From the NCBI GenBank assembly GCA_037385045.1, contig JARRNJ010000057.1, positions 1 through 15,194 on the forward strand: a DNA stretch of 15,194 nt. Direction: 5' to 3'. Shown one piece after another: positions 7,267 to 14,770 of this stretch; within the stretch, counting starts at the first letter, position 1; the number at the start of each line of letters is the position of its first letter. The notes beneath the pieces are model-generated. The model made no database searches, was not told the DNA's origin, and was given only the letters and a program-made list of their open reading frames with translations. This DNA comes from JARRNJ01 sp037385045. GTDB lineage: Bacteria; Pseudomonadota; Gammaproteobacteria; JASBUN01. The position numbers and the translations under genes were made by a program.

Positions 7267-8007
7267 GTGAACAAGACAAAACGGCCCCGGACACGCATCG
7301 ACTCGTTCAATTTCTACCCGGGACGCCTGCTGCTGCGCAAATACGAGGTGGTGTCGCGACTGGGCGCGGGATGGGAAGGAGAGGTGTTCAAGGTACGGGA
7401 GAAGGCGACGGGGATCGAACGGGCGGCGAAGTTTTTCTTCCCTCATCGCAACCTTAAGGACAAAGCGTCGTCGTTCTACGCCCAAAAACTCCACAAGCTG
7501 CGCCATTGTCCGATCCTGATCCAGTACCACACCCAGGAATTGATCAACTACCGCGGTGTCCCGGTAACGTTTCTGGTGTCGGACTTCGTCGAAGGAGAAC
7601 TGCTCAGCGAATTTCTGAAGCGCCAGCGGGGCGGGCGTCTGACGCCGTTCGAGGGTTTGCACCTGCTTCACAGCCTCGCTTCCGGGATGGAGTGCGTTCA
7701 TCAGCTCGGCGATTACCATGGCGACCTGCACAGCGATAACATTATTGTCAACCGCTACGGCATTGGCTTCGACGTCAAACTGCTGGACATGTTTCATTGG
7801 GGCGCCCCCAAGGCATCCAACATCCATCATGACGTGTGTGAATTGGTTAGAATATTTTATGATGCCCTGGGCGGGGCAAGGCGTTACGCCCGGCAGCCGC
7901 AGGTGGTCAAGGATGTATGTTGCGGCCTCAAGCGGACATTGATATTGCGCAAGTATCGTACCGCCGGACAGTTGCGCGAATATCTGGAGACCATGGAATG
8001 GCGTTGA
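7267..8007 (+). CDS. Small Hanks-like serine/threonine protein kinase
   Basis: Predicted cytoplasmic protein kinase, 246 residues, no membrane segment. N-lobe: glycine loop GAGWEGEV (33-40) and catalytic Lys55 in AAKFF. Hinge region LVSDFVEGELL (103-113). The catalytic loop is HGDLHSDN (151-158), with base Asp153 and metal-binding Asn158. The DFG position reads DMF (174-176). It is a compact, variant kinase. The RD arginine is replaced by Gly152, so activation-loop phosphorylation is probably not needed. The part after Asp174 is only about 72 residues, and I see no clear APE motif, so the C-lobe is trimmed. The HGDLHSDN form resembles RIO/ABC1/aminoglycoside-kinase-like catalytic loops, so a small-molecule target cannot be excluded. 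It is followed immediately by a PP2C phosphatase, which argues for a protein target that both act on. Start chosen by the ribosome site at 7253-7260. Confidence 0.82.
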   Translation: MNKTKRPRTRIDSFNFYPGRLLLRKYEVVSRLGAGWEGEVFKVREKATGIERAAKFFFPHRNLKDKASSFYAQKLHKLRHCPILIQYHTQELINYRGVPVTFLVSDFVEGELLSEFLKRQRGGRLTPFEGLHLLHSLASGMECVHQLGDYHGDLHSDNIIVNRYGIGFDVKLLDMFHWGAPKASNIHHDVCELVRIFYDALGGARRYARQPQVVKDVCCGLKRTLILRKYRTAGQLREYLETMEWR

Positions 8008-8031
8008 TTCCGGTTGTTGGATAACGATGCG

Positions 8032-8850
8032 ATGACGCAATGGTTTTCGGAACAACAATGCATGCTCACGGAGGAGGATCTCGACGCGGCCAGCCTGCAG
8101 AGGGTTGCCGGTGGCGTTGCGGGCGTCTACACCCATCGCGCGCCCGGCAAGGAAACGGCGAACGAAGATGCAGCGGTGACCCTGGCCCTCGACGGCGACC
8201 AGGGTCTGATCGCCATCGCCGACGGCGCCGGTGGATTTCGCGCCGGCGAAGTGGCGTCGCGATTGGCGGTCGAAGCACTGAGCGGGGCGGTGGTCGACGC
8301 ATTCGCCGCCGGCCTGCCGCTGCGTGACGCGATCCTCACCGGAATTGAGAACGCCAACCAGAATGTATTGAATCTCGGCATCGGGGCGGCCACCACGCTG
8401 GTGGCGGTCGAGATCCAGGGGCGTACCATTCGCACCTATCATGTCGGCGACTCCATGGCGCTGGTGGTCGGTCAGCGGGGCAGGATCAAGCTGCAGACGG
8501 TGTCGCATTCGCCGGTCGGCTATGCAGTGGAAGCCGGCGTGCTGGACGAAGGCGAGGCGTTGCAGCACGAGGAGCGCCACCTGGTGTCCAACTTCATCGG
8601 CACCGCGGACATGCGGGTGGAGATCGGCTCGACCCTGGAGCTGGCGCGGCGTGATACGGTGGTGATCGCCTCCGACGGTTTGTTCGACAACCTGCATATT
8701 CCCGAGATCGCCGAATTGGTGCGCTGCGGTCCCATTCAGACGGTGATGCATAATGTCGTCGCTGCCGCCCGGCAGCGCATGCTGGCGGCCGATACCGCAT
8801 TGCCGTCGAAACCCGATGATTTGACCGCGATCGTATATCGGTTGGCGTGA
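8032..8850 (+). CDS. PP2C-type (PPM) serine/threonine protein phosphatase
   Basis: Metal-dependent phosphatase that would reverse the upstream kinase. 272 residues from the ATG at 8032. All core PPM motifs are visible: NED (44-46), the metal-binding DGAGG (64-68), GDS (139-141), SDGLFDN (214-220) and the C-terminal DDLT (262-265). No membrane or receptor domain is attached, so it is a stand-alone soluble enzyme similar in layout to the PppA/Stp group. The start is uncertain. An in-frame TTG at 8014 and an ATG at 8062 are alternatives, and no site has a strong ribosome binding sequence, which fits coupling to translation of the kinase 24 bases upstream. Together the two genes look like one transcription unit. 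The nearby envelope genes are possible targets only by location. Confidence 0.92.
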   Translation: MTQWFSEQQCMLTEEDLDAASLQRVAGGVAGVYTHRAPGKETANEDAAVTLALDGDQGLIAIADGAGGFRAGEVASRLAVEALSGAVVDAFAAGLPLRDAILTGIENANQNVLNLGIGAATTLVAVEIQGRTIRTYHVGDSMALVVGQRGRIKLQTVSHSPVGYAVEAGVLDEGEALQHEERHLVSNFIGTADMRVEIGSTLELARRDTVVIASDGLFDNLHIPEIAELVRCGPIQTVMHNVVAAARQRMLAADTALPSKPDDLTAIVYRLA

Positions 8851-8935
8851 CCCGGGCCCCGGCGGCAGGCTGTGCATACGGGCGGCAACCCCGTTCACGT
8901 CGCGGATTTGAGCACCCGTTGGCAGCCGCGGCGTG

Positions 8936-8962
8936 TTGCTCACCGCCCTGCATCGCTATACT
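8936..8962 (+). promoter_or_regulatory. Possible promoter for pepN
   Basis: TATACT (8957-8962, 5 of 6) with a poor -35, TTGCTC (8936-8941), at a short 15-base spacing. The start point near 8969 would give a leader of about 60 bases. The -10 is the convincing part. Confidence 0.35.
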
Positions 8963-9027
8963 CACAACAATCCCATGCCCGATTGCACCGACTCGCTGCG
9001 TGCAACCACAACCTGACCGAGCGCCCT

Positions 9028-11679
9028 ATGAAGGATAACCAGCAGCCGCAACCCATCCGCCTTGAGGACTACACGCCGCCGCCATATCGCGTGGACAGCG
9101 TGGACCTGCGTTTCGAACTGGGCGAGGACGCAACGCGGGTGCAGGCGCGCCTGGCGATGGTCCGCTCGGCGCCCGAGCCGGTGCCGTTGCGGCTTGACGG
9201 CCGCGAACTGGAGCTGGTGTCCTTGCAGATCGACGGGCAGGTGCTGGAGCACAGTGCTTATTCGGTGGATGACGAAGGCCTGACCATTGCGTCGGTGCCG
9301 GAGCACTTCGTGGTCGAAATCGAGACCCGCCTCAGGCCCCAGGACAATACCTCCCTGGAAGGGCTGTACAAGTCCAGCGGCAATTTCTGCACCCAGTGCG
9401 AGGCCCAGGGTTTTCGGAAAATCACCTATTTTCCGGACCGTCCGGACATCATGGCGCGCTACGCCACCACCATTGTCGCCGATCCGCAACGCTATCCGGT
9501 GATGTTGAGCAACGGCAACCCCGTCGAGGAGGGGCATACGGACGATGGCCGGCGCTGGGTGCGTTGGGAGGATCCGTTTCCCAAGCCCTGCTACCTGTTC
9601 GCCCTGGTGGCCGGCGACCTGCGCTATATCGAGGACACCCACGTCACCGCGTCGGGCCGCCGCGTGGCGCTGCGCATTTACGTCGAACCGGAAAATATCG
9701 ACAAGTGCGATCATGCCATGGAAAGCCTGAAAAAGGCCATGGCCTGGGACGAACGGGTGTTCGGCCTGGAATACGATCTCGACATTTACATGATCGTGGC
9801 GGTGAACGATTTCAACATGGGGGCGATGGAGAACAAGGGGCTCAACATCTTCAACTCCAAGTATGTGCTGGCCCGGCCCGATACCGCCACCGACGACGAT
9901 TACGACGGCATCCTCGGCGTTATCGGCCACGAGTACTTCCACAACTGGACCGGCAACCGCGTGACGTGCCGGGACTGGTTCCAGTTGAGCCTGAAGGAAG
10001 GCCTGACGGTATTCCGCGATCAGGAGTTCTCGGCCGACATGACATCGCGGGCGGTGAAGCGCATCCAGGACGTACGCATGCTGCGCGCCCGCCAGTTTCC
10101 CGAGGACGACGGCCCGATGGCGCATCCGGTGCGTCCCGACGCCTACGTGGAAATCAACAATTTTTACACCGCGACGGTGTACGAGAAGGGCGCCGAGGTG
10201 GTGCGCATGTACCAGACCCTGCTTGGCCGGGAGGGGTTCCGACGGGGAATGGATCTCTACTTCCAGCGCCACGACGGTCAGGCGGTGACCACGGACGATT
10301 TCTACGCCGCCATGGCCGACGCCAACGACGCGGACCTGGGTGAGTTCAAGCGCTGGTACAGCCAGGCGGGCACGCCGCGGGTGCAGGTGGAGTCGGATTA
10401 TGACCGTGACCGGCAGGTCTACACGCTGCGCATGCGCCAGAGTTGTCCGCCGACGCCGGGCCAGCACGACAAGCAGCCGTTGCTGATTCCCGTGGCGGTG
10501 GGTCTGCTGGATCAACAGGGGCGGCCGCTGCCGCTGCAGCTGGAGGGCGAGGGCCAGCCTGTGGGGTCCGGCACGCGGGTGCTGCGTTTGGGCGGCGCCG
10601 AAGAAGAATACCGCTTCGTCAATGTGCCGGAAGCCCCACTGCCGTCGCTGCTGCGCGGATTCTCGGCGCCGGTCCGGCTGGAGTATCCGTACAGCGACGA
10701 GGAACTCGGGTTTCTCATGGCCCACGACAGCGACCTGTTCAACCGGTGGGAGGCGGGACAGCAGCTCAGCACCCGGGTGGCGCTGGCGCTGCTGCGGGAC
10801 CTGCAGGCCGGCGAGCCGCTGGCCCTGAGCGCGGCGCTGGTGGAGGCCTACCGGCGGTTGCTCGGCAACGGTGTCGGCGACAAGGCGCTGGTCGCCGAAG
10901 CGCTGGTGCTGCCGTCAGAGGAGTATCTGGCCGAGCAGGTGTCGCCGGTCGACCCGGCGGCCATCCACCGGGTGCGGGAGTTTCTGCGCGCCGGGCTTGC
11001 GTCGGCGTTGCGGCAGACCTTCTGGGAGTGCTACCGGGCCAACCGAGAAACCGGGCCTTATTCCACCGATCCGGCGGCCATGGGCCGCCGGCGGTTGAAG
11101 AACATCTGTCTGGGCTACCTCATGGAGCTTGACGATGCGGAGGCTCGCCGCGCCTGTGTCGAGGAGCTGGATTCGGCGCACAGCATGACCGACGTGATCG
11201 CGGCGCTCAATGTCCTGGCGAACTGCGAATGCGAGGAACGGGAGCCGGCCTTGGAGGGTTTTTACCGCAAGTGGCGCCACGATCCGTTGGTGGTGGACAA
11301 GTGGTTCGCATTGCAGGCGCGCTCGAAGCGCGCCGACACCCTGGCGCGGGTCAAGGTGCTGATGCGCCATGAAGCGTTCGAGATCAGGAATCCCAACCGG
11401 GTGCGGGCACTGGTGGGCGCGTTCAGCCACGGCAACCCGGCGCGGTTCCACGATCCGTCCGGCGCCGGTTACGAGTTTCTGGTGGATATGGTGCTGCGGT
11501 TGGACGGGATGAATCCGATGGTGGCCGCGCGGCTGCTGGGGGCACTCAGCCGCTGGCGGCGCTTCGAACCGGGCCGCAGCGCCAAGATGCGCCAGGCCCT
11601 GGCGACGGTCCGGGCGCACCAGGGGTTGTCCAAGGACTGTTACGAGATCGCCGACAAGAGTTTGGCGGAAGACGCCTGA
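9028..11679 (+). CDS. pepN: Aminopeptidase N (M1 family zinc metallopeptidase)
   Basis: Cytoplasmic zinc aminopeptidase that removes N-terminal residues in the last steps of protein turnover. 883 residues, close to the 870 of E. coli PepN. The substrate-binding motif GAMEN is at 265-269. The zinc site HEYFH is at 301-305, with the third ligand Glu324 in SLKEG. All lie exactly four positions beyond the E. coli numbering. Further hallmarks are TCRDWFQLSLKEGLTVFRD after the zinc site and the Tyr region FYTATVYEKGAEVVRMYQ, which carries the transition-state Tyr. The four-domain length is complete, with the helical C-terminal domain to the end. The start at 9028 matches the family N-terminus; the frame is open to 8872 but that part is not conserved-looking. 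The ribosome site is weak. Monocistronic, ending at a hairpin. Confidence 0.98.
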   Translation: MKDNQQPQPIRLEDYTPPPYRVDSVDLRFELGEDATRVQARLAMVRSAPEPVPLRLDGRELELVSLQIDGQVLEHSAYSVDDEGLTIASVPEHFVVEIETRLRPQDNTSLEGLYKSSGNFCTQCEAQGFRKITYFPDRPDIMARYATTIVADPQRYPVMLSNGNPVEEGHTDDGRRWVRWEDPFPKPCYLFALVAGDLRYIEDTHVTASGRRVALRIYVEPENIDKCDHAMESLKKAMAWDERVFGLEYDLDIYMIVAVNDFNMGAMENKGLNIFNSKYVLARPDTATDDDYDGILGVIGHEYFHNWTGNRVTCRDWFQLSLKEGLTVFRDQEFSADMTSRAVKRIQDVRMLRARQFPEDDGPMAHPVRPDAYVEINNFYTATVYEKGAEVVRMYQTLLGREGFRRGMDLYFQRHDGQAVTTDDFYAAMADANDADLGEFKRWYSQAGTPRVQVESDYDRDRQVYTLRMRQSCPPTPGQHDKQPLLIPVAVGLLDQQGRPLPLQLEGEGQPVGSGTRVLRLGGAEEEYRFVNVPEAPLPSLLRGFSAPVRLEYPYSDEELGFLMAHDSDLFNRWEAGQQLSTRVALALLRDLQAGEPLALSAALVEAYRRLLGNGVGDKALVAEALVLPSEEYLAEQVSPVDPAAIHRVREFLRAGLASALRQTFWECYRANRETGPYSTDPAAMGRRRLKNICLGYLMELDDAEARRACVEELDSAHSMTDVIAALNVLANCECEEREPALEGFYRKWRHDPLVVDKWFALQARSKRADTLARVKVLMRHEAFEIRNPNRVRALVGAFSHGNPARFHDPSGAGYEFLVDMVLRLDGMNPMVAARLLGALSRWRRFEPGRSAKMRQALATVRAHQGLSKDCYEIADKSLAEDA

Positions 11680-11685
11680 GGCGTC
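11671..11685 (+). other. Palindrome spanning the pepN stop codon
   Basis: GACGCC-TGA-GGCGTC: six perfect pairs with the stop codon TGA as the loop. It ends one base before the larger hairpin at 11686. It may add to 3'-end stability or may simply reflect the Asp-Ala codons preceding the stop. Confidence 0.35.
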
Positions 11686-11741
11686 AGAGGAAAGAGCAAA
11701 GCGAAAAGAGAAAAGGGCTTTGAGGTTTTGCTCTTTCCTCT
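11686..11741. terminator. Likely bidirectional terminator between pepN and the Sel1-repeat gene
   Basis: A perfect 15-base inverted repeat, AGAGGAAAGAGCAAA (11686-11700) and its complement (11727-11741), closes a 26-base loop. The stem is A/G-rich on one strand and T/C-rich on the other, in sharp contrast to the GC-rich surroundings. It lies between two converging genes, and each exit is T-rich only in part (TTTGCCCTTT on the plus side). The stem is solid; that it terminates in both directions is inference. It may belong to a dispersed purine-rich repeat family. Confidence 0.6.
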
Positions 11742-11759
11742 TTGCCCTTTGCCCTGCTC

Positions 11760-12197
11760 TTACATCTCATCCGGATTGAAACCGGCCTGCTCGAACAGGC
11801 GCCGCGCCTGCTCCTCGTCGGCTTTCACCCCGCGGCCCTCCTTGTACATCATGGCCAGGGTCGCCATGGAGCCGGTCAAGCCCTGGTCGGCGGCGAGCCG
11901 GAACCACTTGGCCGCCTGCTGACCGTCCTGTTCGACGCATTCGCCTTCCAGGTACATGAACCCCAGTCCGTGCTGAGCCAGGGCGTGGTCCTGCTCGGCG
12001 GCCGCCCGCATGTAGCGCAATGCTCGCTCTTCATTGGGTACACAGCCGAGTCCGTTCTGGAACATGATTGCCATGCGGAACTGGGCCTCGGCATTGCCTT
12101 CCTCCGCCAGCGGTGACAGCAGGCGCATGGCGGTGGCGAAATGCTTGCCTTCAAAGGCGGCGATGCCGCTGCTGAGGTCTGGGGTGGCGTCAGGCAT
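11760..12197 (-). CDS. Sel1-like repeat protein
   Basis: 145-residue protein made almost wholly of Sel1-like (TPR-related) helical repeats, which serve as protein-binding scaffolds. Three units can be aligned: about 36-71 (AEAQFRMAIMFQNGLG to AAAEQD), 72-107 (ALAQHGLGFMYLEGE to AADQG) and 108-140 (MATLAMMYKEGRGV to FEQAG). A helical capping segment (about 10-34, FATAMRLLSPLAEEG) precedes them. There is no signal peptide or membrane segment, so it is probably cytoplasmic. The ATG at 12197 is preferred because GGAGAG (12205-12210) lies seven bases upstream; a longer open frame to 12422 has no such support. The partner protein cannot be deduced. It ends at the shared hairpin after pepN and is divergent from the DAHP synthase gene. 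Confidence 0.88.
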   Translation of the reverse strand: MPDATPDLSSGIAAFEGKHFATAMRLLSPLAEEGNAEAQFRMAIMFQNGLGCVPNEERALRYMRAAAEQDHALAQHGLGFMYLEGECVEQDGQQAAKWFRLAADQGLTGSMATLAMMYKEGRGVKADEEQARRLFEQAGFNPDEM

Positions 12198-12252
12198 GAT
12201 GCAGCTCTCCGTTGAAAAACTCGCCGGCCTTGCCGGGTTCGCACGGCGTCCT

Positions 12253-12258
12253 ATTCTA
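12253..12258 (-). promoter_or_regulatory. Possible -10 element for the Sel1-repeat gene
   Basis: TAGAAT on the minus strand matches the -10 consensus at 5 of 6 and would start a transcript about 50 bases before the ATG at 12197. No convincing -35 is seen at 16-18 bases. Confidence 0.25.
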
Positions 12259-12432
12259 GGCTTCCGATCATCCCGGGAATACCCCGGTCGCGTGGGGTTA
12301 AGCCGGCGTTGGCGCAGGTCAACGGCCGCGGATACATGATCTGGCGCCCCGATCCGGGTTACACTACGTAAATTGGCGCCCGCGTACTGTCCCGCGGGCA
12401 GATCCGCACTCGATACCGGCAACCCGAATCTG

Positions 12433-13521
12433 ATGAATCACGATGCGCTCAACAACGTAAATGTAGTCTCCCAGGATCTTCTGCCCACGCCGGCGGAGAT
12501 CAAGGCCCAGCTTCCCCTGACGGATGCGGCGATCCGTACCGTGCTCAAGGGCCGGGAGACGATCCGCAACATCCTCGATCGCAAGGATCCCCGGCTGTTC
12601 GTGGTCATCGGTCCCTGCTCGATACACGATCTCGATGCGGCCCGGGAGTATGCCCATCGGCTGCGCAAGCTGGCCGACGAGGTTTCGGACACCCTGTTTC
12701 TGGTCATGCGCGTCTATTTCGAGAAGCCCCGCACCTCGACCGGCTGGAAGGGCCTGATCAATGACCCCTACATGGACGATTCATTCCGCATCGAGCGGGG
12801 CCTGGTCATGGCGCGCGGCCTGCTGCTGGAGCTGGCTGAGCTGGGTTTGCCGGTGGCGACCGAAGCGCTGGATCACATCACGCCCCAATACCTGTCCGAC
12901 CTGATCAGCTGGACGGCCATCGGCGCGCGGACCGCCGAATCGCAGACCCACCGTGAAATGTCCAGCGGTCTGTCGACGCCGGTGGGACTGAAGAACGGTA
13001 CCGATGGCGGGCTGCAGGTGGCGATCAATGCTTTGCTGTCGGTCTCGCGCCCGCACCATTTTCTCGGCATCAACCAGGAAGGCCAGTGCGCCGTGTTCCA
13101 TACCCGGGGCAATCAATACGGGCATGTAGTGCTGCGCGGTGGCGGCGCGCGTCCCAATTACGATTCGGTCAGCATCGCCATGTGCGAACAGGAGCTGGTC
13201 GATGCGGGCCTGGCACCCAATATCGTCGTCGACTGCAGCCACGGCAATTCCATGAAGGATCACAACCTTCAGCCCCTGGTGCTGGACAACTGCGTCAACC
13301 AGATTCTGGAAGGCAACCGGTCGATCATCGGCACGATGCTGGAGAGCAATCTGTTCGAGGGCAATCAGCCGGTCCCGGCGGACCTGTCACAGCTGCGTTA
13401 CGGTGTGTCGGTAACCGATGCCTGCATCGATTGGGAAACCAGCGAACGGATTGTGCGCGACGCGGCGGAGAAGTTGCGGCCCATAATCGCCGGCCGGCAG
13501 CAACAGCAACAAAGCGCCTAG
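12433..13521 (+). CDS. aroF: 3-deoxy-7-phosphoheptulonate (DAHP) synthase, class I, AroF-like
   Basis: First enzyme of the shikimate pathway: phosphoenolpyruvate plus erythrose 4-phosphate gives DAHP. 362 residues, the normal size for the AroF/AroG/AroH class. The metal ligand Cys62 sits in GPCSIHD. Lys98-Pro-Arg-Thr binds substrate, ARTAESQTHRE is the central active-site strand, His270 lies in DCSHGN and Asp329 in TDACIDW. Segments such as FLGINQEGQ, DCSHGNSMKD and YGVSVTDACI are closer to E. coli AroF (tyrosine-sensitive) than to AroG or AroH. The TPQYL loop with Pro151, where feedback-resistant mutations map in AroF/AroG, is unchanged, so end-product inhibition is likely. The effector is only a guess. 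The tail is Gln-rich (QQQQQSA). No good ribosome site precedes the ATG. The stop TAG lies inside a CTAG bordering a small inserted element. Confidence 0.95.
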   Translation: MNHDALNNVNVVSQDLLPTPAEIKAQLPLTDAAIRTVLKGRETIRNILDRKDPRLFVVIGPCSIHDLDAAREYAHRLRKLADEVSDTLFLVMRVYFEKPRTSTGWKGLINDPYMDDSFRIERGLVMARGLLLELAELGLPVATEALDHITPQYLSDLISWTAIGARTAESQTHREMSSGLSTPVGLKNGTDGGLQVAINALLSVSRPHHFLGINQEGQCAVFHTRGNQYGHVVLRGGGARPNYDSVSIAMCEQELVDAGLAPNIVVDCSHGNSMKDHNLQPLVLDNCVNQILEGNRSIIGTMLESNLFEGNQPVPADLSQLRYGVSVTDACIDWETSERIVRDAAEKLRPIIAGRQQQQQSA

Positions 13522-13636
13522 GGAAGCTCTGCACTGGTCGATCATACGGATGACCACAAGGCGCAGCGGCGGGAGAAAGCCGCCGTAAATGAGCCTTCCG
13601 AGCGCCGCTTCAGCGGGCTTTACGGAGGTTTCCTAG
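13518..13636. mobile_element. Candidate 111-bp IS5-like miniature element with CTAG duplication
   Basis: A structured, non-coding block (13522-13632) is flanked on both sides by CTAG (13518-13521 and 13633-13636). Its ends are imperfect inverted repeats: GGAAGCTCTGCA from the left and GAAACCTCCGTA from the right agree at 8 of 12 positions. Inside are two dyads: CGGCGG (13567-13572) with CCGCCG (13580-13585), and CCGTAAA (13583-13589) with TTTACGG (13619-13625). A CCGC-TTCA-GCGG hairpin (13605-13616) lies inside the second. A 4-base YTAR/CTAG target duplication is known for the IS5 group. There is no room for a transposase. It could instead be a transcription-ending or intergenic repeat unit. 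Confidence 0.45.
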
Positions 13637-14568
13637 ATTTCGGTCCCGTCATCCAAGACGCAGCGCAGTCCGGGCCGCGGTTCCACGATGCCGACCCAGC
13701 GGCCCATCAGGCCATGAGCGGCCAGCCGCTGCTCCCACTCCGCCTGCCGCTCGGCCGGTACGGCGATGCACAGGCCACACGGGTCCTGGCCGTGCAGCGG
13801 CAGATTCCACCCTCCCGCCTGATCGAATGAGGCTTCCACTGCGGGTGACAGGGGCAGTCGCTGCACCTGCACCGTAGCGCCGACGCCGGCGTTGTCGAGG
13901 AACCCCGCCAGCGATTGCGCCAGACCGTCGGCCAGCGGGCAGGCACCGTGGGCGAGACCGCGCAGTGCGGCCGCCGCTGCCACCGGCGGTTCCGGGTGGT
14001 ACAGCCACTCCAGGACATCCTGGCGTTGCTGTATCGGCAGCTGCAGCTCGCCGGCCAGGCTCAACACCGCGAGTCCGGCCGCCCCAAGCGGCCCGATGAT
14101 GTAGAGCAGATCCCCTGGCCGTGCGCCGTTTGCCGGAACTGCCGAACCCATGGGCAGCAACCCGTGGAGCTGCAGGCCGACGGTGAGCGGGCCCCGGGTG
14201 GTATCGCCGCCGACCAGGGCCACGCGGTGGCGTTGCGCGAGCCGCAGCAGGCCGCCGCTGAAATCACGCAGCCATTGTTCGTCGACCCGGGGAAGGGTGA
14301 GGGCAAGGGTCAGCCAGGCCGGCTCGGCACCGCAGGCGGCGAGTCGCGTGAGGGCGTAAGCGAGGGCGCGGTGGCCGATCCCCGCGGGGTCGTCGCCAGC
14401 CTGGAAATGCCCGCCTTCGGCGAAGCAGGAAACGTCCACCAGCATTTCATGACCGTCGGCAATGGTCACTTCGGCGCAGTCGTCGCCGATGCCCTGGACG
14501 ACGTCCTCGCGCTCTACCGGCTGGTCGCGGAAATAGCGGGCAATGAGTTCAAATTCGGACAGCGGCAT
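13633..14568 (-). CDS. ThiL-like protein (thiamine-monophosphate kinase family) with altered active site
   Basis: 311 residues, family length, clearly homologous to ThiL of the PurM-like superfamily: EFELIARYF at the start, GIGDD (26-30), the EPAWLTLALTLPRVDEQWL stretch (82-100) and GGDTTRGPL (120-128). ThiL phosphorylates thiamine monophosphate to the diphosphate. Several positions normally binding Mg-ATP or substrate differ. The STD motif reads DVS (45-47), LSDLAA reads LTRLAA (Arg75), DLSDGL reads PLADGL (211-216) and GGEDYEL reads GQDPCGL. So only part of the metal cluster (Asp29, Asp30, Asp122, Asp214) remains. It may be a paralogue with a new substrate or an inactive relative. The usual nusB and pgpA neighbours are absent, which supports its not being the main ThiL. 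Start at 14568 is the only one available; no ribosome site is evident. It stops in the CTAG next to the small element. Confidence 0.85.
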   Translation of the reverse strand: MPLSEFELIARYFRDQPVEREDVVQGIGDDCAEVTIADGHEMLVDVSCFAEGGHFQAGDDPAGIGHRALAYALTRLAACGAEPAWLTLALTLPRVDEQWLRDFSGGLLRLAQRHRVALVGGDTTRGPLTVGLQLHGLLPMGSAVPANGARPGDLLYIIGPLGAAGLAVLSLAGELQLPIQQRQDVLEWLYHPEPPVAAAAALRGLAHGACPLADGLAQSLAGFLDNAGVGATVQVQRLPLSPAVEASFDQAGGWNLPLHGQDPCGLCIAVPAERQAEWEQRLAAHGLMGRWVGIVEPRPGLRCVLDDGTEI

Positions 14569-14594
14569 GGCGTTGGGGAGCGGCTGCGGTGGAA

Positions 14595-14627
14595 AACGAT
14601 CGGACCGGTGTTTCGGCGCCGATCGTT
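14595..14627 (-). terminator. Likely intrinsic terminator of the small-gene unit, read on the minus strand
   Basis: Perfect 9-base inverted repeat, AACGATCGG (14595-14603) and CCGATCGTT (14619-14627), loop of 15 bases. Read on the minus strand the stem runs directly into TTTT. It would end the transcript of the small genes that stop at 14771, before the ThiL-like gene starts. An operator for the ThiL-like gene is the alternative, since it lies 27 bases upstream of that ATG. Confidence 0.5.
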
Positions 14628-14770
14628 ATCTTAACCCAAGCGTCCCGGGCCTGGCAGGCCGCGGTGGGCGTCTGCCGTGAAATTGATCGGGCCGATGGGC
14701 CCGCGAACGTGGCGGCGGGCAATCTGGAGCAGTGTGTCCGGGTGTCGCTTGCGCCACCGTCCGCGCGGGT

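Noticed and set aside
8851..8900. A terminator after the phosphatase gene (ACGGG and CCCGT near 8879-8895)
   Set aside because: Only five pairs and no T-run. It could form a small hairpin, but in DNA this rich in G and C that is expected by chance.
7102..8943. A 613-residue open frame on the minus strand across the kinase and phosphatase genes
   Set aside because: It is antisense to two genes with complete family motifs. Its translation is His/Gln/Arg-rich in the way expected of the complement of GC-rich codons. No domain is recognisable.
8962..10725. A 587-residue open frame on the minus strand inside pepN
   Set aside because: It lies opposite the catalytic part of a clear aminopeptidase N gene and has the low-complexity His/Val/Gln makeup of an antisense frame.
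12337..12365. A promoter for the DAHP synthase gene, TGATCT-17-TACACT
   Set aside because: The -10 is plausible but the -35 barely resembles the consensus. I saw no TyrR- or TrpR-like operator. Too weak to list.
14569..14700. A TPP riboswitch ahead of the ThiL-like gene
   Set aside because: I looked on the minus strand for the conserved CUGAGA and related cores and found none. Only a simple hairpin with a T-run is present.
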